From Choristocarpus tenellus KU-1152 (lineage: Eukaryota; Phaeophyceae), in NCBI GenBank assembly GCA_964200185.2, contig CAXNAD020000262.1, positions 1-23,159 on the forward strand: a stretch of DNA of 23,159 bases, given 5' to 3'. Made by a program: the position numbers and the translations under genes. Each line of letters opens with the position of its first letter. Positions within the stretch are counted from its first letter, which is position 1. Under the pieces are notes generated by a model. The model worked only from the letters and a program-made list of their open reading frames with translations, had not been told where the DNA came from and did no database searches. Below, piece by piece: positions 12,901 to 21,020 of this stretch.

Positions 12901-15900
12901 CACAGACCGTATAATGAACACCCAGAACAGCAACACACTAAAGAGAGCAAAAAATCAACAGCAATCAACAATACAAGGGGAACAGCAGTCATGCATGCAA
13001 AGCACCTCTCCATCTCCAGGGAGGTAAGTACTGCGCATTTCCTCCATCAATGCACTCTCGTGATCCACCTCCTCACTTTTCTGTGCAGCAAGGGTTAGGG
13101 TTAGGGTTAGGGTTAGTGTTAGTGTTAGTGTTAGGGTATTTTTTTTTGAAGTACAGTAGAAGTGAAAAAAACTCAGGGAAATGTATTATTTTTGTAGCAG
13201 GCAGATGGCACTGGGAAAGTGGAGGATAATCATGACGGAAAAGGGAAGCTAACCCTATTGAACCTACACAATACAGTTCATTTGGTAGTACTATGGCAGG
13301 CGTTGTGCTGTAACATCAAAAAGGGGACACGAGGTATGTATACACAAGGAGAGGATGGGGGTTGAGAACCAGAGTGCAGATACCAAGAGACACACACAAT
13401 CTTTAGTTTGGTTGTTTGGTACATTCAAAATATGCAGGGATAGGCTACTCTTCCGCTTTGAAGAGAGCAGTGCTCACCATACAACGAGATGGACCACAAA
13501 TATACACACATCCCCAACTCCTTGACTCAAGTCACAGGTAGAGACACCTAACAACACACACTATAGACCATTTTCAGAACAACACAAGAGACAAAATAAA
13601 TAGAAAAAACTTCTCTACAGTAGTAGCACAGTACTAATACCGACACATTAATACATCTCTTTTTATTTTTTATTTTTTAATCACCGTCTCTATTTTGAAG
13701 TCACGCGCAGTCCAACCCTGAAACCCCAACCCCCAAATTATACACCACTGAAACTTTCTCGTTTGAATACTCTTGTTAGAAGTTAGAATATAGTTAGAAT
13801 ACGTTTGAATACGTTTGAATACGCTTCACTTCAGTCAGCCCCACATGAGGTTTGTATTGGCTCACGTGTCCGGCACTTCACAATCCTTTTTGAGTCTTGA
13901 GGGAAGATACCCAACTACCAATCTGGGTGGTGGTTCAGATTTGAATACCCAGGTTGGAACCGGAACTGGGACTCGAACTGGTCACACGGTGTTGTTCCAA
14001 GTCGAAAAAAAACAACTGGTTCCCTCGTAAGATAGTGCACTTCCATCCATATGACAAGAAAGGGTACACAATACATACATCGACAATACAAAGTCCCACT
14101 AACTGTTCCAACACATCTCGATCAAAATGATCACAACTGAAACGCCCTGAAACAAAGTGAGTAAGAGAGGCATCTACATGAAGAGGCATCTACATGAACC
14201 ATGTCCATTCGCTTGCCAATCACCACTACACAAGTCACTTGCCTTCACTGGTGGGGGCAATCCTCAAAGATACCTTTTTTACTAAAATAGTAGAGCCTCC
14301 TTCCCCCCTTCCCCATTGGGCAACATTTCCTGGCCTGATAACTTTTTTGAAGATCGAAAAGGTCTCCGTTCTTAAAAGATGGTATGGTCTGTGTTTGTCA
14401 TGACCTCACACTCACCTTGGAGCGGTCCAGTAAGGCCTTCTGCTTGTCACTAAGCTTAGTCCCCTTTGAAAGTTGGTCATCCCACACTGTAGCCTTCTTG
14501 CCTTTCTTCTTCACACCTTCCCCTGCAGCAGCTGCTGCTGCTTCTTCCTCCTTGAGTCAGCAGAGTGTGGATTATGGATTATGGATGTCAGATGATGGAT
14601 TAGGGGCGGGGCATTTGATATACACTAGGTATATAATACATAATACAATACTACAGTATGAAACAACAAAAGATGATTGCACAAATAATACATATAGAGA
14701 TGTACGAATGGTGAGCACACTTCATGATGCAGGCAACACAATATGTAAATTATTTTTGTTGAGAGCAAAGAACGAACTAAGTGCCAAACGATCTTGGAAT
14801 CAGAAGACATGAAACAAGGACCATGTTGACGATCTCCACTGGAGGATTTCAAATTCGACCTTCAAAAATCTCCACAAATATAAAAATGAGAAATTTTGAG
14901 ATAAAAATTGTCCACAAAATTCTATCACACACTGATTGGACGTGACAGTGCTACACTACATGCCCACAGAAACAAGGATGCATATGTCACACCACCATCG
15001 ACCTCCTGAGTGCCTAGAGGTCTAGCTGCCATTGAGATCGGACGCTTCAGACATCAATTTCTTGAAAAAACAAGGGAGATGGAAAGATCAGCGCTTGTAT
15101 TTAACTGTATCCATCTCTCCCAAACCGACCTCGAGCAAAAGGAGATTGGTGGTCTTATTTCCTTTACTATAACCTAACAAAATGACAAGACCTTCCACAG
15201 ATTGGGCTGTCATCAAGCCTTGTTTTCAATAAGACCCAGGTTTGCAATGGAGTAGAATCAAATGGTTACGTGGGTCAATCAGTATGGTGGTAAAACACAA
15301 TACTACAATACAGCCAGATTTTATGGTGGTATATGACAGTATGGTAATGCCATCATAACAACAGCCAGTTTCTGACATAGCCTCACTGATGCATCACCCT
15401 TAAATTTTTATTACTTTCATGCCCTGAACAATAATGGCACATTCCCTCTATTTCCTCTGGAACAAACAAATAGAAAGCTCCATTGCCGGAGCAGTAGCAC
15501 ATACATCTTCCAACACATTCTGATGTGTACGACAGGAAAAATGTAACAAAAAGTTAAAAGAACATAGCAAACGGCGCTGTTCTTTCAACTTTCATATGTA
15601 CAGGTATAGGGAATACCTCAAAACGGAGTTTTTGTTGGTGGGAGGCTGACTGGTCGGTAGCTAGCATTGTTATCTTGCATCACATCGGGTGAAGGTGAAC
15701 CGTACCACATACTAACAAAAAAACGTAAATAGAGCCATTTTTTGGAAAAAGGGGGGGGGGGCAGTATGACATAGTCACAGATGCCCAACGCTTCGTATCT
15801 AGCCATAGGTGCCATTATTATTCATTGTGCTTACACTATATTATTATTGCTAATATTAATACAAAAATTATGGTCGTGGCCTGCGTGTGGGAATGATTGC

Positions 15901-16444
15901 CTACTCGAGGAACAACAGTGAGGCAAGACACTCGAGGATAGAGTGTGTGTGACCTGCATCTCACTGCCAATGGCATTGATGCTCTACTGCTCTTAAGGAA
16001 CACCCTGTGGCTCTCTACAGCACAAGGGTTGACTGCCTTGCAGCTGAAACTGAAACTCCCCAGGTGTACAACTACTGGACCAAAAAAATGGGACACCTGG
16101 TCTCACTACTACTAGAGGAATACAGTGAAGACTAACGTTCTCAGAACACACCACATGCAAGATAGAAGTGAGCACACACGTGAGACTGAAGATTAAGTAA
16201 TTAACAAGCATTAAAACTATAGTAGTAGTATCGTAGAAAGCAGATAGAGCCGGTGTGCAATGACCACATCAGAGAGGCATGGAGTTGGATTAGAAAGATG
16301 ATACAGGGGAGAGTTTCTTACGGCGACGAGCTATCTTACAGTCAGTAAGAGCCGGCCCGCTCGGTGGGATTTCGGCTTTGCTAAAAATTAATAGCAAACT
16401 TGCTTACCCTCACCCCACCTTGAAAAGCTGATGACTCTTATTCT

Positions 16445-16480
<36 letters not shown>

Positions 16481-19400
16481 CCAATGAGAATGACTCTGTT
16501 TTTCACAGTAGACATGTAAGAATGACATGTAAGCAGTAGCTGCAGTCCCGAGAAGATCAATAACACAGAAAAAACCCCAAAAGGTATTGCAATCCGAGAC
16601 AGACATAAACGTCTAGTTTATCATCAACAACGGAGCTGTTACAGAGGCAAGAATAAGACTATATTTATGTTTAATACCCATGTTTCAACATTTTTTTTGC
16701 ATATGACTCACTCGCTCACGCCTGCACAATTGGCAACAATCTCACAGAACCATCAAACCTCAATCCCCAGAAAAAGAATCCCTCATGCACCCCCCACGAA
16801 ACACACACCACCTTAACCCTAACACTCACATTTCCTTGTCCCCCACCCCCCCTAGAAACACCTCTGCCCCCTCTCCGCCCTGTCGCTCTGGCCTTTAACT
16901 TGGCCCTTGCCTCTGCAAGCTCTCTATCATTGAGGCTATCCTCCCCCCCGCTCTCCCCTTCTGTCCCTTTAGTGGAATGCTTTGGTTTTGTTTGGTCCCA
17001 TCTCCCAGATCCAATCGTTGCTGCAGCAGCCAAGTCGACTGCTATGTCCCCTTTGGCGACAACAGTGCCCTTGGTTTGGTTTTGGTGTTGCCCCTGTTGT
17101 GTATTAATGCAAAACAATACATTATTTTATTTCAGTGTTTATTATTATTATTATTGAAATAGTATCTCTTCTCTTACCGGCTACTGAAGGGCTACTGTTT
17201 TGTTTTTGTAACACATGTACCTATACTATAATAAATTGTACTCTGCCACTGTTTATGATACATAGTGTGGCACGACACAGCGAGTTCAATAAAAAAATAA
17301 TATACACGAGTATAGAGTAATAAAAAAGAAATATGATTATAATGCTTCTCTGCACTCTACATTTCGTTCGTCAAACTCAGCAAAGGTGGGCATAGCCTCA
17401 ACCATATACACATCTTTTTATCCCAAGGGTGATATACATATTAGCCAATCACCTAAATTTTGAATTGGATTAAGTGCAGGTCGCCTCCACAGGTATGGAA
17501 CTGTAAGGGCAGACGGATGAGTGATGAAAAAAGCATATTGCGCTTCTGACAGGGAGGAGTGATCACACAATACTTGCAATACTTGTTTCATACATCTCTT
17601 GAAAAAAAGAAGTGTTGATGGACTCTTTGACGGGTCTGTTCTTCTTTTCATTAGTATACTTACATCAAGTCATTAGTATACTTACATCAAGTCATTAGTA
17701 TACTTACATCAAGTCATTAGTATACTTACATCAAGTCATTAGTATACTTACATCAAGTCATTAGTATACTTACATCAAGTCATTCCCGTAGATACTGTGC
17801 AATTCTCAGGCATTGGTATTTCTTACCCAGGAGGGAATAATTCAAATTTATTAGTACCACTAATACCATGTTAAAAGCCAATGACGCACATTGACGCATT
17901 TGGTGAGGTGGGTGAAAAATAACATCAGTAACGAACAACAGAAATCTATACACTAAATACACAATCCAGAACAACGCCATGAAGGCGTGTTTGAGCACAC
18001 TTTCTTGTGTGCATGGTCAGTGCGAGAAATATGGAAGTATCATCCTCACCTCATCCTTTGAATCAAACCTCACCTTGTTGGACATAGACACCTTTCGGCC
18101 TTGAACTCCACTCTCGGCCTCTTTGAGCAACTTGTCGAAGACCACACCGTACTCCACTGGTGCTGCAGCTGGGCCTTGCAACAGAGACCCATAGCGGTGA
18201 GTGATATCCTTCGGAGGGTGTGTGTGTGAGTGCTACAATGATTAAGTATTCAAGGGTATGAAACAAACTAGTATATTCAGAAGGAATGCTTAGCACTGAA
18301 GGTGAAGGAGCGTATATATATATATATATTTCTCACTTCCTGGAGGGTAATGCTGTTACTGTGAAGTTTATGTTCTAAAACCTTGATGCTGTTTTGTTGA
18401 TGGAGTGTGGGCAAAGAGCTCTTGTAATCAGTAGTATCCATGCGAGGTTGCAATACACTTTGGTGATAACAATCCTTCCCCTCAAAAGGAAGTACAGTAG
18501 TAGTGGAAGTGTCAGGAACAGCTTTCTGTCGAGAGTGTTTAACACTGGCTTGCTGCGTATTAAGAACAGAAAAGTACCAATTGCTAAGATGACGTGTATT
18601 TACTTGAAATATGGTCATCAACTCCAGAACTTCCTTCAAGAACAAGGGCAACCTTTTGTCCTAAACTCATTTCATAAAATAAATATATTCCCTTAAAAAA
18701 TTGTAGGCTTGAAACATGCTTGAATCAAGAGATTCGACATGTCCCTACACCCCTCTTTGTGACGCCCCTTACACTAATTTCAGCCCCGGCACTGGTCTGT
18801 TGTAACTTTCCCTTGAACATCGTTAGCATACCTGTTAATGAGTGTGAAAATCAAATCATATATAAACCAACAAGAGTGATGAAAAAAAAATACCAAGGCA
18901 CACAATCGAGTGAGACCCTGGAACCTATTTTGCATGTCACAGGAGGCAATCCCTTGAAATGCACACACTGCTCTGCTGTAAGCTTTCCTCAAATTCAACA
19001 TCCTATAATTAAATATAGCACCCCTTACCTTCTTCACTCGCTCTACTAGGTCCTCAACATAGTGCAACTGTAGACTCTTCTGGTACAGGGCAACCACCAC
19101 CACGCCCAACTCATTTGCCAGGGACCACCTTCACATTGACGGGGCATGGGTAATGGTCCAATAGAGGGTTCAGTTCGCTTTTTATTCAAAAGTGGTAGAG
19201 CACCACCTGGGAGAGCTCTTAAACACGAAAAAACGAATGTGTGGTAGGTGATAAAAATGATACTGGATCAGATTACTCTCCATCTACTACCTATAATGCC
19301 TCGTCTCGAACTTCACAGTTTGAAGAGCACAGCACTCGATTCTCAGTTGAAGTTAGACACAGGTATGAAAGAGACTTATACAGTGTTAGCAAGGGAAAGC

Positions 19401-19840
19401 GGGACGTGTCGCTATGTATTGAACAATCCATGCCCTACACAAAAGTAGATCATGGATGAAACATGGTGCAACCACGTCAACAACACCCAAAACATAGGAG
19501 TAATTTGACTGTGAGGTTTTGCTACATTGTCGCATTCTTACGGATAGTCCATGGCACATAACCTGGTTACTACAGACGGCAAGCTTGTGGTGACATTGGC
19601 CCCCTTAGCTTCATGATACTGCCATAGGTCAAGCGTCGCACACTTCATCTAAGAGATCCTTACTGGACTCCTGCCTGACCTGAGGGTATACCACTCCGTG
19701 GTGAACATATTGGAACCACCCTTTTCCTCGAGTAGAACTGATTGGATGAGTTCGTCCACTGGCGAGCCCTTGAGCTTGGCCATAGTCCGGCTCCAGAGAA
19801 CCAGTCCAGACTTGCTAAAAATGGTCACATGGTCCAACAT
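4272..19840 (-). CDS. SRPRA: signal recognition particle receptor alpha subunit, 14 coding exons, complete
   Basis: This ER-docking GTPase pairs with SRP54 to hand ribosome-nascent chains to the translocon. It is held at the membrane by the beta subunit. Exons in coding order (high to low): 19840-19680, 19128-19029, 18208-18074, 17093-16830, 14550-14416, 12389-12216, 10777-10632, 10210-10126, 9628-9509, 8855-8762, 7578-7478, 6813-6688, 6182-6099, 4397-4272. They total 1851 nt (616 aa plus TGA), every junction keeps frame, and the length is normal for the family. Residues 1-132 form the SRX domain, 133-323 a charged linker, 324-400 the N domain, and 401-616 the G domain. Motifs: GINGVGKST 417-425, DTFR 447-450, DTAGR 499-503, TKFD 567-570, GTGQ 594-597. 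Twelve introns are GT-AG and one is GC-AG. The start ATG is chosen because it opens the family's conserved MLD[13 protein letters not shown] beginning. Exon 4 is the least conserved and least certain; an extra linker exon cannot be excluded. Confidence 0.93.
4398..6098 (-). other. SRP receptor alpha intron 13 (1701 nt)
   Basis: Bounded by AAG|GTAGGA and a GTAAG acceptor. It contains the 60-base TG run at 5461-5520 and otherwise unremarkable AT-rich sequence. I see no coding exon or transposon motif in it on either strand; the open frames across the TG run are artefacts of the repeat. Confidence 0.8.
5461..5520. repeat. (TG)30 microsatellite
   Basis: A perfect dinucleotide run of 60 bases in intron 13 of the SRP receptor gene; on the sense strand of that gene it reads CA. 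It is the longest simple repeat in the window. Confidence 0.98.
6831..6853. repeat. (TG)n microsatellite next to exon 12 acceptor
   Basis: A 23-base TG run that on the minus strand reads (CA)n and ends 16 bases before the exon 12 acceptor AG at 6815-6814. It takes the place of a normal polypyrimidine tract. Confidence 0.95.
6969..6996. repeat. (AG)n microsatellite
   Basis: A 28-base perfect AG run within intron 11 of the SRP receptor gene. Confidence 0.95.
7208..7251 (+). repeat. interstitial telomere-type block (TTAGGG)3 between 9-bp direct repeats
   Basis: The core at 7217-7237 is three and a half TTAGGG units. It is flanked by identical CCGAGGGGA copies at 7208-7216 and 7243-7251. It lies in intron 11 of the SRP receptor gene. 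Confidence 0.85.
7409..7428. repeat. (CA)n microsatellite
   Basis: A 20-base CA run in intron 11, about 50 bases beyond the GC donor of exon 11. Confidence 0.95.
7579..8761 (-). other. SRP receptor alpha intron 10 (1183 nt), simple-sequence rich
   Basis: Contains a CA run at 7862-7878, a 13-base C run at 8169-8181, a four-copy ACAAC pentamer at 8521-8540, poly-T at about 8382-8391 and a TA run at 8711-8724. No coding segment was recognised on either strand. Confidence 0.75.
8521..8540. repeat. (ACAAC)4 pentanucleotide repeat
   Basis: Four exact tandem copies in intron 10 of the SRP receptor gene. Confidence 0.9.
10126..10777 (-). other. SRPRA: SRP receptor alpha exons 7-8: N domain
   Basis: Exon 7 (146 nt) opens [18 protein letters not shown] and continues [17 protein letters not shown], the helical bundle that packs against SRP54. 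It ends with two bases of Arg372. Exon 8 (85 nt) completes that codon and encodes [19 protein letters not shown] through STDVLRE. The intron between them is 421 nt. Exon 7 ends ACCAG|GTGCTT, a weaker donor than most here. Confidence 0.93.
10363..10389. repeat. perfect 12-bp inverted repeat with 3-nt spacer
   Basis: The arm ACACTATTGCAA at 10363-10374 is the exact reverse complement of 10378-10389, separated by ATA. It lies in intron 7 of the SRP receptor gene and could form a hairpin in DNA or in the pre-mRNA. It has no poly-T tail and is not a coding feature. Confidence 0.9.
11526..11543 (-). repeat. interstitial telomere-type block (CCCTAA)3
   Basis: AACCCTAACCCTAACCCT on the plus strand, three units, in intron 6 of the SRP receptor gene. 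The orientation is opposite to the blocks at 7217 and 13092. It lies about 80 bases upstream of a TATA-like element and a plus-strand ORF. Confidence 0.85.
11624..11632 (+). promoter_or_regulatory. TATA-like element upstream of the nested ORF
   Basis: TATATATAG lies 53 bases before the ATG of the 95-codon plus-strand ORF at 11685. AT-rich sequence is common in these introns, so this is suggestive only. Confidence 0.2.
11685..11972 (+). CDS. possible small hydrophilic protein nested in intron 6, opposite strand (hypothetical)
   Basis: A 95-codon open frame with an ATG in AAACATGG context. It is very hydrophilic, basic at the N-terminus and Gln/His-rich at the C-terminus ([10 protein letters not shown]). 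A 12-base direct repeat (TTGGACAAAGAT, twice, from 11781) encodes a LDKDLDKDL stretch. Upstream are TATATATAG at 11624-11632 and a telomere-type block at 11526-11543. I do not recognise any family. Codon use and the absence of homologues I can recall make a chance ORF quite possible; it is kept because the promoter-like layout is suggestive. Confidence 0.18.
   Translation: MEQKRHTSRNNRRHDPTKEERTSDRQCSLEMTLDKDLDKDLKEILHTCKSSNHLEVQLQMITEWNQHLADRKDPWQDSQGREHQTQSPQSPQHNF
12237..12263 (-). other. perfect 11-bp hairpin inside SRP receptor exon 6
   Basis: The arms AAGAAGACTTC at 12237-12247 and GAAGTCTTCTT at 12253-12263 pair exactly around a 5-nt loop. The element is inside coding sequence (KKTSLGSLL) and ends 21 bases before the exon's last base at 12216, whose donor (GTTGGC) is weak. 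Confidence 0.85.
12304..12314 (-). repeat. 11-base homopolymer within coding exon 6
   Basis: Eleven C on the plus strand (G on the coding strand) encode the Gly run in VGGGGEGG. The reading frame on both sides fits the family only if the length is exactly 11 (or differs by a multiple of three), so this is a slippage-prone site for polymerase and for sequencing. Confidence 0.9.
13092..13136 (+). repeat. interstitial telomere-type block with variant units
   Basis: Reads GGG, then (TTAGGG)3, (TTAGTG)3 and one final TTAGGG, in perfect 6-base register for 45 bases. It lies in intron 5 of the SRP receptor gene. The internal run of identical variant units indicates local duplication after the first G-to-T change. 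Confidence 0.95.
13782..13823. repeat. degenerate 10-bp tandem repeat
   Basis: Units alternate between GTTAGAATA(T/C) and GTTTGAATAC; the last two full GTTTGAATAC copies are identical. Intronic. Confidence 0.75.
14167..14198. repeat. 16-bp tandem duplication
   Basis: GAGGCATCTACATGAA is present twice in tandem with no difference, in intron 5 of the SRP receptor gene. It looks like a recent slippage or repair duplication. Confidence 0.95.
14551..16829 (-). other. SRP receptor alpha intron 4 (2279 nt, the longest)
   Basis: Bounded by AAT|GTGAGT and a CTCAAG acceptor. It contains an 11-base G run at 15751-15761 and the GA run at 16446-16476. I see no exon with family similarity, though the linker it interrupts is poorly conserved, so a lineage-specific exon could hide here. 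Confidence 0.7.
16446..16476. repeat. (AG)n microsatellite
   Basis: A 31-base perfect AG run in intron 4 of the SRP receptor gene. Confidence 0.95.
17418..17651 (-). pseudogene. possible Tc1-like transposase fragment
   Basis: A 77-codon minus-strand open frame in intron 3 ends with [16 protein letters not shown]. This resembles the WPxxSPDLNPIENLWDWL block that precedes the last catalytic residue of Tc1-type transposases, but the SPD is missing and the rest of the frame has no catalytic motif I can place. It directly abuts the 22-bp satellite at 17649. It may be chance resemblance. Confidence 0.22.
17649..17784. repeat. 22-bp satellite, six perfect copies plus four bases
   Basis: The unit CATTAGTATACTTACATCAAGT is repeated without any mismatch at 17649, 17671, 17693, 17715, 17737 and 17759. 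It lies in intron 3 of the SRP receptor gene. On the transcribed (minus) strand each unit reads ACTTGATGTAAGTATACTAA followed by TG, so it contains GTAAGTAT and TACTAAT. Confidence 0.98.
18313..18329. repeat. (TA)n microsatellite
   Basis: A 17-base TA run in intron 2 of the SRP receptor gene. Confidence 0.9.
18604..18660 (-). other. possible 57-nt cassette exon in SRP receptor intron 2
   Basis: An open segment encoding 19 residues ([19 protein letters not shown]) lies between a TTTAG acceptor and a CAA|GTAAAT donor. It is phase 0 at both ends, so inclusion would keep the SRP receptor frame. It does not resemble the family at this position, where exon 2 joins well directly to exon 3. It is listed as a candidate alternative exon only. 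Confidence 0.2.
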
Positions 19841-20116
19841 AGGTCGATTTGGAGCTCCTCCTCCACCCTCTCCTGCTTGCTATTTGCTGTTACACAGGAA
19901 GAAACTGAAAACTGTCTGACAGTGAGGAATATTCGTAAGAACAAGGGGTCACTTGTGCATTCTAGATCCTACCTCTAGTACAAAGGTGGTATGTAGGTGT
20001 TGGTGAGTGACAGAGATGAGTATCATCAGATTTTATTAATATAGTACGAGATTATAATATAGTACAAAAATAGTTTTTGATGGATAGGATGGGAATACAA
20101 TAACCAGTTGATTAGT
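19841..20116 (-). promoter_or_regulatory. upstream region of the SRP receptor gene
   Basis: These 276 bases separate the SRP receptor ATG from the stop of the next minus-strand gene, so promoter and 5' UTR should be here. It is AT-rich around 20030-20090. No single element could be pinned down with confidence. Confidence 0.4.
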
Positions 20117-21020
20117 TTATTCTTGAACGCGGACGGGCGGCTGGCTGGACGTTTGCCGAGAAACAAAAAAAGGTAACAAATTGTAAGGGGGAGAAGGCAT
20201 CTGGCAAAGTGCGAAAGGTCCAACTGGTAATCCAACACGAAGAGAACGGAGGATCCACTGGACACGGTTCGCCTCCACATCTCTCTTAGATCCTCGACTT
20301 TTTAAGTCTGTTATTCACTCCCGAGGTACCAAAGGTAAGTTAAAAGATTATTTTTTCGTTTTGTGGATGTGGGTATGTGGTGGTGGAGATGCGTCTTGAC
20401 GGGTATCCGTCTCCTCACAGCATGTAAAATAATAGAAAGCCTCTAATCTGTGGTAGTTCTCTACGTTCCGTTTGCTTGTTTCGTCGAGCATCTCATGATG
20501 ACTTACCGATAAAACGAGGACACTGGTTCTCTTTGCGAACCACAATTGTCCGCTATCATAATCCTATGTTCACCCACCTTAAATGCGATCAACCCCCCCT
20601 TCACTGGGAAGCAGAGAAAGTGGCATTTGATCTGTTTATTTTTAATGGGTTGGTAGTCTACGAGTAAATTTATCCGGCGGTAAAGGATACAAGATTCGGG
20701 TTCCCCACACTTGATACATTGAAATGACCACTTGTATCCCCCAACAACATCATATCCGAAGATGTTACTCACTCCATTGAGCGAAGCGCATAGCGTAGAG
20801 TTTGTCAATCTTGAGTGATATCGATGCTTGACCTTGACCTCTCCTGCTTAAGGAAATGATCAACGCTTCCGTCCAGATCTTGAGGGAAACTTTCCTCCAT
20901 TGTATCCAACAAATTCTCTTTGTCACAATCTGTGGCCGATATCCCTAACTGAATATCTCGTTCCTGTAAATTTCTAGTTAGCGTTTGCAAAGCTCCAGAA
21001 GTTACCTTAGAGTTGTCCAT
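20117..21020 (-). CDS. unrecognised protein gene in three open segments; one unresolved frame break
   Basis: Segment A (21020-20805, ATG to TGA, 71 aa) begins MDNSKVTSG and is polar (NLQERDIQLG, DKENLLDTMEESF). Segment B (20847-20507) is open in another frame. It contains LNGVSNIFGYDVVGGYKW, FQCIKCGEPESC (CxxC plus a further Cys), LLVDYQPIKN and IKCHFLCFPVKGG, and it ends SSFYR at a strong CG|GTAAGT donor. Segment C (20282-20117) starts after an AGAG acceptor, keeps the phase of B, begins DVEANRVQWILRSLRVG and ends QPPVRVQE-TAA, with AATAAA overlapping the stop (20121-20116). B plus C gives about 169 aa and looks like real protein. A and B overlap in different frames, and I found no splice that joins them; an indel, a pseudogene or a different first exon would explain this. 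The family is not recognised. The Cys pattern could bind zinc, but this is inference. Confidence 0.5.

Larger units (their letters stand above)
12390..14415 (-). other. SRP receptor alpha intron 5 (2026 nt)
   Basis: Holds the telomere-type block at 13092-13136, a degenerate 10-bp repeat at 13782-13823 and a 16-bp tandem duplication at 14167-14198. Several overlapping open frames exist around 12730-13100 and 13815-14190 on both strands, but none shows a motif or consistent splice sites. Confidence 0.7.
12216..17093 (-). other. SRPRA: SRP receptor alpha exons 4-6: charged linker
   Basis: Exon 4 (17093-16830, 88 codons) is rich in Gln, Lys and Gly and ends with an RGG-like stretch ([17 protein letters not shown]). 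Exon 5 (14550-14416, 45 codons) has an Ala run, then [19 protein letters not shown], the Lys-rich plus VWDD signature typical of this linker. Exon 6 (12389-12216, 58 codons) begins acidic ([13 protein letters not shown]), passes through a poly-Gly tract coded by an 11-G run, and ends [20 protein letters not shown], which leads into the N domain. In the family this linker contacts ribosome and SRP RNA. All three exons begin and end in phase 0. Exon 5 and 6 calls are firm. Exon 4 rests on open frame, good splice sites (ACAACAG acceptor, GTGAGT donor) and composition. Confidence 0.82.
18074..19840 (-). other. SRPRA: SRP receptor alpha exons 1-3: SRX (longin-like) domain
   Basis: Exon 1 (161 nt) encodes residues 1-53 and two bases of Arg54. 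It includes [11 protein letters not shown] and [20 protein letters not shown]. Exon 2 (100 nt) starts with the last base of Arg54 and encodes [20 protein letters not shown] and [13 protein letters not shown], very close to plant and algal SR-alpha. Exon 3 (135 nt) supplies [10 protein letters not shown] and [12 protein letters not shown], the end of the domain. The SRX domain binds the GTP form of SR-beta. Donors are CAG|GTCAGG, AAG|GTAAGG and AAG|GTGAGG. Intron 1 is 551 nt and intron 2 is 820 nt. Confidence 0.93.

Noticed and set aside
13930-14000. GTTCGAGTCCC on the minus strand, resembling a tRNA B box or a tRNA-derived SINE
   Set aside because: No T-arm stem, acceptor stem or A box could be folded around it, and no SINE tail or target duplication was seen.
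14384-14812. 142-codon plus-strand open frame
   Set aside because: Its first part is antisense to SRP receptor exon 5, which has clear family motifs; the rest is intron with no motif of its own.
15890-16090. Possible exon in intron 4 (open frames on both strands over a less AT-rich patch)
   Set aside because: No consistent splice sites with the right phase and no similarity to the SRP receptor linker.
17649-17784. CRISPR-like direct repeats
   Set aside because: The copies are directly adjacent with no spacers and the host is a eukaryote; it is a satellite.
19241-19459. 72-codon plus-strand frame in intron 1 of the SRP receptor gene
   Set aside because: No motif, no promoter-like sequence and an overlapping frame of similar length; most likely chance.
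20026-20280. 84-codon minus-strand frame beginning MWRRTVSSGSS
   Set aside because: It overlaps segment C of the unidentified gene in another frame. Segment C keeps phase with the upstream donor and looks more protein-like, although this alternative cannot be fully excluded.
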